Source: Bacillota bacterium
Lineage (GTDB): Bacteria; Bacillota; Negativicutes; Sporomusales; Sporomusaceae
Assembly: GCA_017889705.1 (NCBI GenBank)
Contig: JAGGAB010000016.1
Location: forward strand, 27,686-91,685
Direction: 5' to 3'
Length of the DNA stretch: 64,000 bases
The notes under the pieces were generated by a model, which ran no database searches, was not told where the DNA came from, and was given only the letters and a program-made list of their open reading frames with translations. Positions 50,812 to 60,097 of the stretch are shown here, piece after piece. The position numbers and the translations under genes are program-made. The stretch's first letter is position 1. Every line of letters starts with the position of its first letter.

Positions 50812-51819
50812 ATGAATAAGAAAAAAAGAATGATGATTATTGCAATAACAATAATCGCAACATTATTGCTGTCAGCCTGCGGACAGAAACCAGTCAGCAA
50901 ATCAGAAGATTTTGTTCTAAAAATCGGGTATAGTGGCAGTTTATGCGAAGCTCCTGTGCATATGGCGGTTGAGAAAGGCTTTTTTGCAGAAGAAGGTTTA
51001 AAGGTTGAACTGATTAAGCTGGCACCTGGGACAACGTTTGAGGCCGTCACTGCCGGAAAGATTGACGCTGCGTTTGGTTTGCTTGCCAGTTTGATGCAGC
51101 CGCTTTCCAATGGATTGCCAATTAAAGTTACCACCGGGCTGCACACCGGCTGCGACAAGGTGCTTGTTCCTAAGGATTCCGGTATTAAGACACTTGCAGA
51201 TCTAAAAGGCAAACGCATTGGAGTGCCAAGCATGAGCAGTAGCCCTATCATTTTTGCGAAACGTGCGCTTGCTGATGCTGGAATTGGGGTAAATGAAAAA
51301 AACATGCAAGTGGAATTTATCGTATTTAGTGCCAGCGACTTGCCGATTGCCTTGAAAAATGGCGCAGTGGACGCACTTGCTATGAATGATCCAACTGCTG
51401 CTGTAGCCCAAAAAGAGTTTGCACTAACGACGTTGGTTGATTCGGCAGTAACCGAACCATATAATCATCAATATTGCTGCTCGGCTTATGTTAGGGACAA
51501 TATAGCTAAAGATTATCCTGAGATTGCGGCAAAATACACCCGGGCTATGCAGAAGGCAAGTGCCTGGATACAGAAAAATCCAGAGGAAACCGCTAAAATT
51601 CAGGTAGAGAAAAAATGGGTTGCAGGCGATGCTGCCTTTAATGCAGCAGTGCTAAAAACTTATAATTATATCCCTTCTGTTAAAGGTGCTTATGAGGCCT
51701 TTGGTATAACGGCAAAACAATTACAACAGGTTGGTATGCTGGATAGTGGTGTGGATGTGGAAGCTTTGCACAAAAATAGTTTTATCTTTTTTAATGATGT
51801 GAAAGATACGGTGCAATAG
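50812..51819 (+). CDS. SsuA/NMT1-like substrate-binding lipoprotein
   Basis: The 335-residue protein has a lipobox (LLLSACG) and LKIGYSGSLCEAPVHMAVEK, GFFAEEGLKVELIKLAPGTT, TAGKIDAAFGLLASLMQPL and DLKGKRIGVPSMSSSPI. It resembles binding proteins for sulfonates, nitrate or metals taken up by Ssu-type systems. The ATG at 50812 follows AAGGAGTGCGAAGG; an in-frame ATG at 50761 lies within the ATPase gene. It is the last gene of the transporter operon and is followed by leader 18 and pair 4. Confidence 0.87.
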   Translation: MNKKKRMMIIAITIIATLLLSACGQKPVSKSEDFVLKIGYSGSLCEAPVHMAVEKGFFAEEGLKVELIKLAPGTTFEAVTAGKIDAAFGLLASLMQPLSNGLPIKVTTGLHTGCDKVLVPKDSGIKTLADLKGKRIGVPSMSSSPIIFAKRALADAGIGVNEKNMQVEFIVFSASDLPIALKNGAVDALAMNDPTAAVAQKEFALTTLVDSAVTEPYNHQYCCSAYVRDNIAKDYPEIAAKYTRAMQKASAWIQKNPEETAKIQVEKKWVAGDAAFNAAVLKTYNYIPSVKGAYEAFGITAKQLQQVGMLDSGVDVEALHKNSFIFFNDVKDTVQ

Positions 51820-51868
51820 TTAACCCTATGATCGCGAGGCTAGTGGTAATAACTCAATAAGAAAATTG

Positions 51869-51930
51869 GCTGATCAGGATAATGCTGAAGGCTAAGGTGA
51901 TGAGAAATAATGCCTTAGCCTTCAGTTTTT
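51869..51930 (+). promoter_or_regulatory. leader element copy 18 with terminator
   Basis: GCTGA-TCAG-loop GATAATG-CTGA-AGGC (51869-51892). The terminator is CTGAAGGCTAAGG...CCTTAGCCTTCAG followed by T5; its 5' arm includes the 3' strand of the leader hairpin, so the two folds compete. No promoter of its own is evident. Confidence 0.82.
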
Positions 51931-51993
51931 CTATTAAAAGACTATCTAGGGAAAGTTACATTAACATAAAGCGAAATACTGGGAGGTTGTCAC

Positions 51994-53334
51994 ATGGGTA
52001 CTTTTATTGAACGGGCAAAGTCTACATGCGCTCTGGGTGGTGCGATTGTTACGATATCGTCACTGCCGCGGGCAATTCCGATTGTCCACGCCTCAGGCGG
52101 CTGCGCTACTATGCTGTCAGGCACATATAACCAGGCAAGCGGCTACCGGGGTTCCGGTTATTGCAGTGGTCAGATGACGCCTACTTCCAATATTGTGGAA
52201 AAAGATATTGTATTTGGTGGCGAAGAACGGTTGGAAGAGCAAATTCATCATACCATCAAAGTAATTGATGGGGATTTGTATTTTGTCGTGACTGGCTGCC
52301 AAGTGGAAATCATCGGTGATGATGCCGTAGGCGTTACAAGTCGTTTCAAAGATAGTAAATACCCTGTCTTGGCGGCCAATACGCCGGGGTTTTTGGGTGA
52401 TGGGTTTAAAGGGTATGATGTGGTGCTTAGCACCCTTGCTAACGAGTTCATTGAACCCAAGGCAGTAAAAGACGAAAAAACAGTTAACATTTTGGGAATT
52501 ATGCCAGGGCAGGATGTGTTTTACCGAGGCAACATCCGGGGGATTCAAAGCCTGTTAAATAAATTAGGCATAAAAGCCAATACTTTTTTTGGTGATGGCG
52601 AAACCATTGAGAAAATAAAAAATTACGGAGACGCAGCTTTGACCATTGTATTCTCCGAGAAATATGGTATTGATACTGCTAAGGCTTTTGAAGAAAAACA
52701 CAATATTCCTTACATTACTGTTGATCTTCCAATTGGCGGAACGCGAACTGATGCTTTTCTGCATAAGATTGGAGAGCGGTTGAGCGTTGAACCGGCTATT
52801 ATCGAAGCGCTTATTGCTGAAGAAAAACAATATTATTACAGTTATATTGAAAGATTTTTAGATATCTACGGCGACATTGACTTACAGCGGTATGCCATTG
52901 TTTCATCTGACAGCAATTATGCATTCCCCTTGATTAGTTATTTGGCGGATGATTTGGGATGGGTGCCGCAGTTGGTTGTTGTCAATGATGTTACCGATGA
53001 GTTTAGCCAAAAGAAATATGAGAAAAAGTTTGGACAGTTAGGTTCTGAAACAAAACCCAAAGTAATATTTGAACAGCATACCGGGCAATTGCTTAATCAT
53101 ATCAGGCAGAACTGGAAAGTTAATAACAACGATAAATACTATGATGCTCTTAGTCCGGCATTTCTTATCGGCAGCAGCTTAGAAGCCAGTACGGCACAAA
53201 AAATAGGAGCTTCCTTTCTGCCGGTTTCTTTCCCGGTAACTAACCGGGCTGTGTTAGACAGAGGCTACACCGGCTACCGGGGCGGCTTAACACTGGCTGA
53301 AGATCTTATTTCAGTGCTTGTCAGCAATCGATAA
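51994..53334 (+). CDS. nitrogenase component 1-like beta subunit, pair 4
   Basis: This 446-residue K-like protein has predicted P-cluster cysteines 12 (STCALGG), 37 (SGGCATM) and 102 (TGCQVEIIGDD), and ends LDRGYTGYRGGLTLAEDL. It is the more divergent of the K-like proteins (TGCQVE instead of TGCTSD; the VPCTN motif reads MTPTSN). It precedes its D-like partner, the reverse of pairs 1, 2 and 5. GGGAGG lies before the ATG, directly behind leader 18. Confidence 0.85.
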   Translation: MGTFIERAKSTCALGGAIVTISSLPRAIPIVHASGGCATMLSGTYNQASGYRGSGYCSGQMTPTSNIVEKDIVFGGEERLEEQIHHTIKVIDGDLYFVVTGCQVEIIGDDAVGVTSRFKDSKYPVLAANTPGFLGDGFKGYDVVLSTLANEFIEPKAVKDEKTVNILGIMPGQDVFYRGNIRGIQSLLNKLGIKANTFFGDGETIEKIKNYGDAALTIVFSEKYGIDTAKAFEEKHNIPYITVDLPIGGTRTDAFLHKIGERLSVEPAIIEALIAEEKQYYYSYIERFLDIYGDIDLQRYAIVSSDSNYAFPLISYLADDLGWVPQLVVVNDVTDEFSQKKYEKKFGQLGSETKPKVIFEQHTGQLLNHIRQNWKVNNNDKYYDALSPAFLIGSSLEASTAQKIGASFLPVSFPVTNRAVLDRGYTGYRGGLTLAEDLISVLVSNR

Positions 53335-53349
53335 TGAGGAGGTATAACA

Positions 53350-54894
53350 ATGTCTGAATTAACAACAGGTCTTACGTATGATTATTTATCAGCAGAAGCC
53401 GCTCCTACCAGAGAAGAACGAATTGAGGCTACCTATGCTTTTGGTGGTTCTTGCACTACTCTTAAGCATGGCATGGGGCAGGGCTGCACCAAATATAACA
53501 GCCGGAAATTTGCCCAAGGCGGCGGCTGCCAGCTGAATTTAGCTTTGGGAATTGTCCGGACTTTCCAAAACTCAGTTACTATTATTCATGGTCCGTTAGG
53601 CTGCGCCTCCAATAATCTCGGTGTGGCTGGTTACAGCAAAACCTTTAGGGTGTTAAAACAAAAGCAAGGTACTGATAATGTCTGGATACATACCAATCTG
53701 GATGAAAATGATGTTATTGCCGGTGGTATCGATAAATTGCGCCAGGCAATATTGTACGCGGAAAAGGAGTATCGTCCTGATGCTATTATCATTGGCAATA
53801 GCTGCGTGCCAGGAATTATCGGCGATGATATTGATGCCTTAATTGATGAACTTGACGGGCAAATTTCTGCCCGTGTGGTGCCTGTTCACTGCGAAGGCTT
53901 TAAAAGTAAATTTGTTGCTACCGGTTATGATTCCGCTTATCACGGTGTGTTAAAAAAGTTGGTTGATCCTATAAAAAAACAAGATAGAGTAAATCCTGAT
54001 GACATCGCCTATACAACTGCAGAAGAAACAGAACGCTATATTAACAGTAAGACCGTAAATCTGTTAAATGTAGGCTCTACCAGTTATGGCGATGAATTTG
54101 AATTATCACGCCTGCTTAAAGCGCTGGGACTTACTGTGCGGGTATTGCCACTATATGCGAGTATTGACGAAATCTCCCGCATCAGTGATGCGGCACTCAA
54201 TGTCAGTATTTGTGCTACACATGATGATTACCTAATCGGCCATCTGAAAGAGCGTTTTGGTACAGATTATGTTATTGATACGTTGCCGATTGGAATAAAA
54301 AATACCAATCAGTGGCTAAGGGTTATCGCCCGTTTCTTCAAGCTTGAGGACGAGGTGGAGAAATTGATTGCCATTGAGACTGCCCAGTTGGAAGAAGCTC
54401 TTGTGCCCTTTAAGAAAGAATTACAGGGTAAAACGGTGTTTGTTGGTGGCGGTGAAACCCGGATTTTTACAACAGCTGAGTTTTATCAATCCTTAGGCAT
54501 GAAAATCTTGGGATTGAAACCGCATAATTTTGATCGTTTTGCTGTTCCGATGATTGATGATATTGATGACCAGGAAGCTGTCATTGATGTTGCGCCAGGA
54601 CAGCCCTCTGAAGAACTGATCATACTTAACAAACTCAGACCCGACCTCTATGTTGGTCATGTGGGCGCTCCGGCCTGGGTAACAAAGCTGGGCATTCCTA
54701 ATATCCCGCTTTTTGGTCAGTCGCTTAACTATATGGGGTATTCGGGAGCGTTTGAACTGGCAAGAAAAGCAGTGAAAAGCCTCAAAAATACAAGCTTCCC
54801 TAAAAAAATAGCGGCTAATGTGCCTTTGCCGTTCCGACCGGAATGGTATGAGAGTAATCCGTTTGACAACATTAAAGAAGCGCAGCAGGGGTAA
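53350..54894 (+). CDS. nitrogenase component 1-like alpha subunit, pair 4
   Basis: The 514-residue D-like protein is the longest of the set because of an N-terminal stretch with additional cysteines 35 and 46 (GGSCTT, GQGCTK) and an insert near 205-235. Predicted P-cluster cysteines are 60, 85 and 152 (GGGCQL, PLGCAS, NSCVPG). Cys288 (VSICATHDDY) sits at the NifD Cys275 position. The ARHGG motif of pairs 2 and 3 is replaced by VGHVGAPAW. It shares PLGC/NSCVPG features with pair 1 more than with pairs 2, 3 and 5. It starts 15 nt after the K-like gene and is followed by cysteine synthase. Confidence 0.85.
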   Translation: MSELTTGLTYDYLSAEAAPTREERIEATYAFGGSCTTLKHGMGQGCTKYNSRKFAQGGGCQLNLALGIVRTFQNSVTIIHGPLGCASNNLGVAGYSKTFRVLKQKQGTDNVWIHTNLDENDVIAGGIDKLRQAILYAEKEYRPDAIIIGNSCVPGIIGDDIDALIDELDGQISARVVPVHCEGFKSKFVATGYDSAYHGVLKKLVDPIKKQDRVNPDDIAYTTAEETERYINSKTVNLLNVGSTSYGDEFELSRLLKALGLTVRVLPLYASIDEISRISDAALNVSICATHDDYLIGHLKERFGTDYVIDTLPIGIKNTNQWLRVIARFFKLEDEVEKLIAIETAQLEEALVPFKKELQGKTVFVGGGETRIFTTAEFYQSLGMKILGLKPHNFDRFAVPMIDDIDDQEAVIDVAPGQPSEELIILNKLRPDLYVGHVGAPAWVTKLGIPNIPLFGQSLNYMGYSGAFELARKAVKSLKNTSFPKKIAANVPLPFRPEWYESNPFDNIKEAQQG

Positions 54895-54926
54895 TTTTCA
54901 GTCAATAAGAAAAAGGGGGAAGAAGA

Positions 54927-55889
54927 GTGTCTTTTATTGCAGATAACCTGACAGAATTGATCGGCAACACGCCGCTGTTACGGCCTAATTCTTTTGCTAA
55001 GCTGGCGAAATTGCAGGGTGAATTGCTGCTCAAACTTGAATATTTTAATCCATTAGGAAGTGTAAAAGACAGAATTGCCAATTCCATGGTTGTAGATGCT
55101 GAAAAGCAAGGTCTGCTTAAACCAGGTTCAGTAATTATTGAACCCACAAGCGGCAATACCGGAGTCGGCTTGGCTTTTGTGGCGGCTGCCAGAGGTTATC
55201 GCATTATCCTTACGATGCCGGACACTATGAGTGTGGAGCGACGGTCGTTATTAAAGGCGCTTGGCGCTGAATTGGTACTGACGCCTGGCGCTGATGGCAT
55301 GAAAGGCGCTATTCGCAAAGCAGAGGAACTTTCTGTAAGGATCGCGGATTCGGTAATATTGCAGCAATTTAATAATCCCGCCAACCCGGCCATTCACCGG
55401 GAGACAACCGCAGAAGAAATTTGGACTGATACCAAAGGCAAAGTAGATATATTTGTTGCCGGGGTAGGCACTGGAGGTACAGTTACCGGTGTGGGCGAAG
55501 CCTTAAAAGCCAAAAATCCAGCTGTTAAAATCGTTGCGGTTGAGCCAAATGATTCACCGGTTTTGTCTGGCGGCAATCCCAGCCCGCATCAGATTCAGGG
55601 TATTGGAGCCGGTTTTGTACCTAGGGTATTTAAGTATGAAGTCGTAGATGAAATCTTTAAAGTAAAAAATGAAGAGGCCATCGACACGGCAAGGGTGTTG
55701 GCGAGAGAGGAAGGTTTGCTTGTAGGCATTTCCTCCGGTGCCGCTGCTTTTGCAGCAGCTCAGATTGCAAAACGCCCCGAAAATGCCGGTAAAACTATTG
55801 TTGCCTTGTTGCCAGATACAGGTGAACGCTATTTATCAACAGTTCTTTTTAAAGAGTTGTCTGATGAGGAAAGCAAGTATTGGCGGTAA
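54927..55889 (+). CDS. cysK: cysteine synthase (O-acetylserine sulfhydrylase)
   Basis: This 320-residue beta-family PLP enzyme has PLP-lysine in [14 protein letters not shown] (about 44), phosphate loop [30 protein letters not shown] and [13 protein letters not shown]. It makes cysteine from O-acetylserine and sulfide. Lying 32 nt behind pair 4, it suggests that this reductase ultimately yields sulfide, whereas pair 5 sits with a methionine-forming sulfhydrylase; this is inference. The GTG start has AAAAAGGGGGAAG upstream. Confidence 0.93.
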   Translation: MSFIADNLTELIGNTPLLRPNSFAKLAKLQGELLLKLEYFNPLGSVKDRIANSMVVDAEKQGLLKPGSVIIEPTSGNTGVGLAFVAAARGYRIILTMPDTMSVERRSLLKALGAELVLTPGADGMKGAIRKAEELSVRIADSVILQQFNNPANPAIHRETTAEEIWTDTKGKVDIFVAGVGTGGTVTGVGEALKAKNPAVKIVAVEPNDSPVLSGGNPSPHQIQGIGAGFVPRVFKYEVVDEIFKVKNEEAIDTARVLAREEGLLVGISSGAAAFAAAQIAKRPENAGKTIVALLPDTGERYLSTVLFKELSDEESKYWR

Positions 55890-55917
55890 CCCAATATAAT
55901 TTGGTGGGGGGATTGCA

Positions 55918-56436
55918 GTGAGCGTTCTTGAATTAGTTAAGCAGCGGTATTCTGTGCGTAAGTATGAAGAAAGGCCTGTAGAAGAAGAAAAACTCCAAAA
56001 GATACTGGAAGCCGGGCGTGTTGCACCTTCGGCAAAAAATTTCCAGCCAAGCCGCGTGATTGTTGTGCGGGAGAAAACGGGATTGGAGAAGCTCAAAAAA
56101 GGGGCAAATGTGTTTGGTGCGCCGCTGGCAATTATTGTGGTTGGTGATCATAATGCCGCCTGGAAGAGGCCTTATGATAATAAAAGCAGTGTAGATATTG
56201 ATGCCAGCATTGTTACTGATCATATTATATTATCGGCTACTGAACTAGGACTGGGGACCTTATGGGTTTGTTATTTTGATCCGGACATTATCCGGCAGGA
56301 ATTTAATATTCCGCCAGGTATTGAACCAATCAATATAATTGGAGTTGGCTATGCTGCCGGAGAAGTTAAGTCACCGGACAGGCATGATGAAACGCGCAAA
56401 CCGTTAACAGAGTTTGTAGTTTGGGAAAGCTATTGA
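55918..56436 (+). CDS. nitroreductase-family FMN oxidoreductase
   Basis: This 172-residue flavoprotein of the nitroreductase fold has RYSVRKYEERPVEEEKLQ, the FMN-binding APSAKNFQPSR, LSATELGLGTLWVCYFD and the C-terminal IGVGYAAGE. It is short for the family. The GTG start has a GGGGGG site. It is cotranscribed with cysteine synthase (28 nt gap) and the iron-sulfur flavoprotein, so it may pass reducing equivalents within the pair 4 system or reduce a sulfur substrate; the actual substrate is unknown. Confidence 0.86.
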   Translation: MSVLELVKQRYSVRKYEERPVEEEKLQKILEAGRVAPSAKNFQPSRVIVVREKTGLEKLKKGANVFGAPLAIIVVGDHNAAWKRPYDNKSSVDIDASIVTDHIILSATELGLGTLWVCYFDPDIIRQEFNIPPGIEPINIIGVGYAAGEVKSPDRHDETRKPLTEFVVWESY

Positions 56437-56524
56437 TCCTATTTACAGGCGGCTAGAATAAGAGAATAGCAAGTAGTATTTACAAAACAGTAGGTTGCGA
56501 ACGGTAAGAAATGGAGTGGTTGCA

Positions 56525-57085
56525 ATGAAAATTATTGGATTGGTTGGCAGTCCACGAAAGAACGGCAATACCGACATACTGGTGCAAAAAGCTTTGGAAG
56601 GTGCCGAAGCGCAGGGAAGTGAAAGTGAATTATTCCATCTTAATGAACTAGCAATTCAAGGGTGTCAGGCGTGCTATGGTTGTAAAAAAACCGGCAAATG
56701 TGTTATTAAGGATGACCTGGCAAAGGTGTTTGTAGCGATTAATTCTGCTGATGCCATTATTTTGGGAACACCGGTTTATTTTGGACGTTTTACGGCGCAA
56801 ACTGCTTTATTTATGGATCGCTTATTTGGCTATATTAAGCCTGATTTTACCAGTAGTTTGGCAGCAGGCAAAAAATTTGCGCTGGTATTTACGCAAGGGC
56901 AGCCGGATGATGGACTTTATGCCAATACAATTGAAGCCACTGGACAGGTGTTGTCACGTGTTGGATTTGTGGCAGGTCCTAAACCACTGGTTGGGAACGG
57001 ATTGCGTGAAGCTGGCATTGTCCGGGAAAATGAACAGCTCCTGCAAGCCGCTTATGCAATCGGCCAAGAATTAGCTGATCGGTAA
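56525..57085 (+). CDS. iron-sulfur flavoprotein (NADPH-dependent FMN reductase family)
   Basis: The 186-residue flavodoxin-fold protein starts MKIIGLVGSPRKNGNTD (FMN phosphate loop). It has the compact cysteine motif CQACYGCKKTGKC (about 48-60, CX2CX2CX5C) that holds a [4Fe-4S] cluster in iron-sulfur flavoproteins of anaerobes, then GTPVYFGRFTAQTALFMDR. Such proteins transfer electrons one at a time between ferredoxin and FMN. At the end of the pair 4 operon it is a candidate electron donor for the reductase (inference). The ATG at 56525 follows GGAGTGG; the frame opens at 56495. Confidence 0.86.
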   Translation: MKIIGLVGSPRKNGNTDILVQKALEGAEAQGSESELFHLNELAIQGCQACYGCKKTGKCVIKDDLAKVFVAINSADAIILGTPVYFGRFTAQTALFMDRLFGYIKPDFTSSLAAGKKFALVFTQGQPDDGLYANTIEATGQVLSRVGFVAGPKPLVGNGLREAGIVRENEQLLQAAYAIGQELADR

Positions 57086-57159
57086 TTGTGGGGAATACTT
57101 TGTGTAGTTTAATGTATTGTGTGTTTCAAAAAATAAAAGATGTTGTTTCAAAGTAACTC

Positions 57160-57214
57160 GCCGATTAGTCACAAACTGAAGGCCTGTGCAAAATTTTTGC
57201 GCAGGTCTTTTGAT
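57160..57214 (+). promoter_or_regulatory. leader element copy 19 with terminator
   Basis: GCCGA-TTAG-loop TCACAAA-CTGA-AGGC (57160-57183; one G-U). The terminator is GCCTGTGCAAAA-TTT-TTGCGCAGGTC followed by TTTTGATTT. No convincing promoter could be assigned. It precedes the O-acetylhomoserine sulfhydrylase gene by 21 nt. Confidence 0.8.
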
Positions 57215-57234
57215 TTAGAGAGGGGTAGATAGAA

Positions 57235-58530
57235 ATGAGTAAAGAAAATGAGAGAAAACATGGATTTGATACATTAGCACTACATGCAGGGCAAGTGCCT
57301 GATCCGGTAACTGGTGCCCGGGCAGTGCCTATTTTTCAGAGTACCTCTTTTGTGCTAGGTGATACTGAACGGGCAGCGAGGCTTTTTTCGCTTGATGAAT
57401 TAGGATATGCGTATACCAGGATGATTAATCCGACGCAAACTGTTTTTGAAGAACGGGTAGCTGCATTGGAAGGCGGTGTAGGAGCATTGGCACTTGCATC
57501 CGGACAGGCAGCCATTACCTATTCTATCCTGACAATTGCTCAGGCAGGAGATGAAATAGTATCGTCTACGGCGCTTTATGGCGGTACCTATAATTTATTT
57601 CATCATACGCTGCCCAAACTGGGAATCAAGGTTCATTTTGTTGAGCCTAGTGATCCGGAAAATTTTCGCAGAGCTATTACACCAGCAACAAAAGCAGTAT
57701 ATGCTGAGATTATTGGCAATCCAAAATTAGATGTATTGGATGTTGAAAATGTAGCAAAGGTTGCACATGAACATCAGATTCCACTGATTATCGACAGTAC
57801 CTTTGCCACACCATATTTACACCGGCCATTTGAGTGGGGCGCCGATATTATTGTTCATTCTGCAACTAAATTCCTTGGAGGACACGGGACTTCTATCGGC
57901 GGCATCATTGTAGACTCAGGGAGATTTAACTGGAAAAATGGGAAATTTCCAGGCTTAGTGGATCCTGAACCCAGTTATCATGGAATATCCTTTGTAGAAA
58001 AATTCGGAAATGCCGCGTATATAATAAAAGCCCGGGTGACTTTGCTGCGTGATACCGGTGCGGCAATTAGCCCCTTTAATGCGTTTCAATTTTTGCAGGG
58101 GTTAGAAACATTATCGGTGCGCTTAGACCGCCATGTTGCTAATGCGAAGAAAGTAGCGGAGTTTTTGGCAGGGCATAAATATGTAACCTGGGTTAATTAT
58201 CCGGGGTTAAAGAGCAGCAGCTCCTATGAAAAAGCGCAAAAGTATTTTCCAAAAGGTGCAGGGGCAATTCTTACCTTTGGCATTCAGGGTGGCCTGCAGG
58301 CAGGGAAAAAGTTCATTGATAATCTGGGACTATTTTCTCATTTGGCCAATGTCGGGGACGCCAAGTCGCTGGTCATCCATCCTGCAAGCACTACCCATCA
58401 GCAGCTAACACCAGAGGAACAGGTAGCAAGCGGCGTTACCGAAGATTTAGTACGGTTATCTATTGGCTTGGAGGATATTGACGATCTGTTGTACTATCTC
58501 AATGCGGCACTGGTGAGCAGCCAAAGTTAA
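57235..58530 (+). CDS. metY: O-acetylhomoserine sulfhydrylase
   Basis: This 431-residue protein has the length and motifs of MetY-type O-acetylhomoserine (thiol)-lyases: [55 protein letters not shown]-lysine [16 protein letters not shown] (about 211) and [12 protein letters not shown] near the end. It joins O-acetylhomoserine with sulfide or methanethiol to give homocysteine or methionine. Placed before nitrogenase-like pair 5 and behind leader 19, it is the expected consumer of a thiol released by the reductase, as in the methylthio-alkane reductase pathway. Confidence 0.93.
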   Translation: MSKENERKHGFDTLALHAGQVPDPVTGARAVPIFQSTSFVLGDTERAARLFSLDELGYAYTRMINPTQTVFEERVAALEGGVGALALASGQAAITYSILTIAQAGDEIVSSTALYGGTYNLFHHTLPKLGIKVHFVEPSDPENFRRAITPATKAVYAEIIGNPKLDVLDVENVAKVAHEHQIPLIIDSTFATPYLHRPFEWGADIIVHSATKFLGGHGTSIGGIIVDSGRFNWKNGKFPGLVDPEPSYHGISFVEKFGNAAYIIKARVTLLRDTGAAISPFNAFQFLQGLETLSVRLDRHVANAKKVAEFLAGHKYVTWVNYPGLKSSSSYEKAQKYFPKGAGAILTFGIQGGLQAGKKFIDNLGLFSHLANVGDAKSLVIHPASTTHQQLTPEEQVASGVTEDLVRLSIGLEDIDDLLYYLNAALVSSQS

Positions 58531-58555
58531 ATCTAAATTTTGAGATGGGGTGCTT

Positions 58556-58592
58556 AGCTTCAGAGGGAGTTAAAACTTCACCTGAAGCTAAG
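58556..58592 (+). other. hairpin between metY and pair 5
   Basis: CTTAGCTTCAG pairs with CTGAAGCTAAG around an 18-nt loop, with no T run. It could act as an mRNA stability or processing element separating metY from the reductase genes; it does not match the leader consensus. Confidence 0.5.
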
Positions 58593-58630
58593 TCTGTATT
58601 AGGAAAGAATTTACTAGGAGGGTTGAATAG

Positions 58631-60097
58631 ATGTCTATTAATTTACAAGTTACGGCGGCAGGCAGCCGTGAGAACAGACTGGGATCCATTACAGGCTATT
58701 CCGGGGATCTTCACGACCTTGTCCAACAGACGCGCTGCGGGACACTCAAAGAAAAAGAACGCTGTTTTAGCCAATCCAGCTCATGTGATGCCGGGTGCGC
58801 TTTGAGTCAGCTTGCCAGCATCACCGATGTTGCTGTAATCAATCATGCACCTGCCGGTTGTACTGCCGGCGCTTCCACCGTTATGGTACATCATACGCAG
58901 CTTGCGGCAAAACGGGGAGTTGCTTATGATACGGTTTTTCTCGGAACTGATATGGATGAATCAGATACCATTTTTGGTGCGGTAACTGGCCTTAAAGAAA
59001 TAATTATCGAAACCTATAAGCGATATAAACCGCAAGCTATTTTTGTAGGAACTTCCTGCGTTTCTGGTATTATCGGCGAAGATGTCGACAGTGTGATTAG
59101 TGAGCTGCAGGCAGAGCTGCCAATTCCTTTGGCACCAGTTCATTGTGAAGGTTTCAAATCAAGAGTATGGGCATCTGGTTTTGATGCTGCCGATCATGCG
59201 GTACTTACCAGTATAGTGAAGCCACCGAAAAAAAAGAGTAACACTGTAAACTTTAAAAATTTCAATGAAAGCGCCAGGAAAGAAATTATCGAAATTTTTT
59301 CCAACTTTGGTGTTGAGCCCTTTTTTTTATATGCAAATTCCACTGTGGAAGAACTTACTCATTTATCAGAAGGGTTGGCTACTGTGTCAATCTGTGGAAC
59401 ACTAGGAACGTATTTGGGTAATGGTCTAGAACAAGAATACGGTGTGCCTTATGTCAAAACCATCAATCCGTTAGGTATTGCCGGTTTTGAAACTTGGCTC
59501 AGAGAAATTGGCCGAGTAATTGGAAAACCAACAGAAGTAGAAGCCTATATTGAACAGGAACGAGCGTTTTATCTGCCTAAAATTGAAGCTGTGAAAAAAG
59601 AACTTCAAGGATTGCGGGCTGTCCTGGGGATGGGCGCAAGCTTTGCTTTTCAGGTGTCCCGTGTTCTGCAGGAACTTGGCATTGAAGTCGTATGGGTAGC
59701 TTCTTGGCATTTTGATGCAAAATATGATAATGGCGAGACACCGCCCTATCTGGAACATTTGATACAACAAAACCCCAATAATTTGAAAGTAAGTGTAAGT
59801 GATCAGCAAAACTTTGAAATTTTGAACATATTACATACTCATAAACCGGATATTTATTTAGCCAGACATCCAGGTACAACCGTTTGGGCCATTAAGCAAG
59901 GAATTGCGGCGTTATTTCTAGGCGATGAATATAAGACGTTTGGCTACAGAGGAACCTTGGATTTTGCCAACACCATTCTTGATACCATCAGAAACAGAAG
60001 CTTTGAAAAAAATCTCGCCGCCCGGATTACATTGCCTTATTCTGATTGGTGGTATAAACAAGATAATGCCACATTCTTAAAGGAGGAGGCGAAATAA
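58631..60097 (+). CDS. nitrogenase component 1-like alpha subunit, pair 5
   Basis: This 488-residue D-like protein has predicted P-cluster cysteines 52, 77 and 143 (SSCDAG, PAGCTA, TSCVSG), and Cys255 (VSICGTLGTY) at the NifD Cys275 position. LARHPGTTVW replaces the usual ARHGG; His195/His442 equivalents are absent (SGFDAADH; FLGDEY). It is most similar to the pair 3 D-like protein. GGAGGG precedes the ATG. It is 100 nt behind metY, and its stop abuts the K-like start. A thiol-releasing reductase coupled to methionine synthesis is the likely role (inference). Confidence 0.86.
   Translation: MSINLQVTAAGSRENRLGSITGYSGDLHDLVQQTRCGTLKEKERCFSQSSSCDAGCALSQLASITDVAVINHAPAGCTAGASTVMVHHTQLAAKRGVAYDTVFLGTDMDESDTIFGAVTGLKEIIIETYKRYKPQAIFVGTSCVSGIIGEDVDSVISELQAELPIPLAPVHCEGFKSRVWASGFDAADHAVLTSIVKPPKKKSNTVNFKNFNESARKEIIEIFSNFGVEPFFLYANSTVEELTHLSEGLATVSICGTLGTYLGNGLEQEYGVPYVKTINPLGIAGFETWLREIGRVIGKPTEVEAYIEQERAFYLPKIEAVKKELQGLRAVLGMGASFAFQVSRVLQELGIEVVWVASWHFDAKYDNGETPPYLEHLIQQNPNNLKVSVSDQQNFEILNILHTHKPDIYLARHPGTTVWAIKQGIAALFLGDEYKTFGYRGTLDFANTILDTIRNRSFEKNLAARITLPYSDWWYKQDNATFLKEEAK

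Noticed and set aside
4652..57214. Leaders as S-box, T-box or SAM-II/III riboswitches
   Set aside because: They are far too short for S-box or T-box, have no conserved T-box sequence, and do not match what I know of the SAM-II or SAM-III consensus. Called an unassigned element.
4652..57214. Leaders as ANTAR or BglG-type antiterminator targets
   Set aside because: ANTAR targets need two hairpins with an A..G hexaloop pattern; here is a single hairpin with variable loop. BglG targets also overlap terminators, but the conserved sequence does not fit. A protein ligand remains possible.
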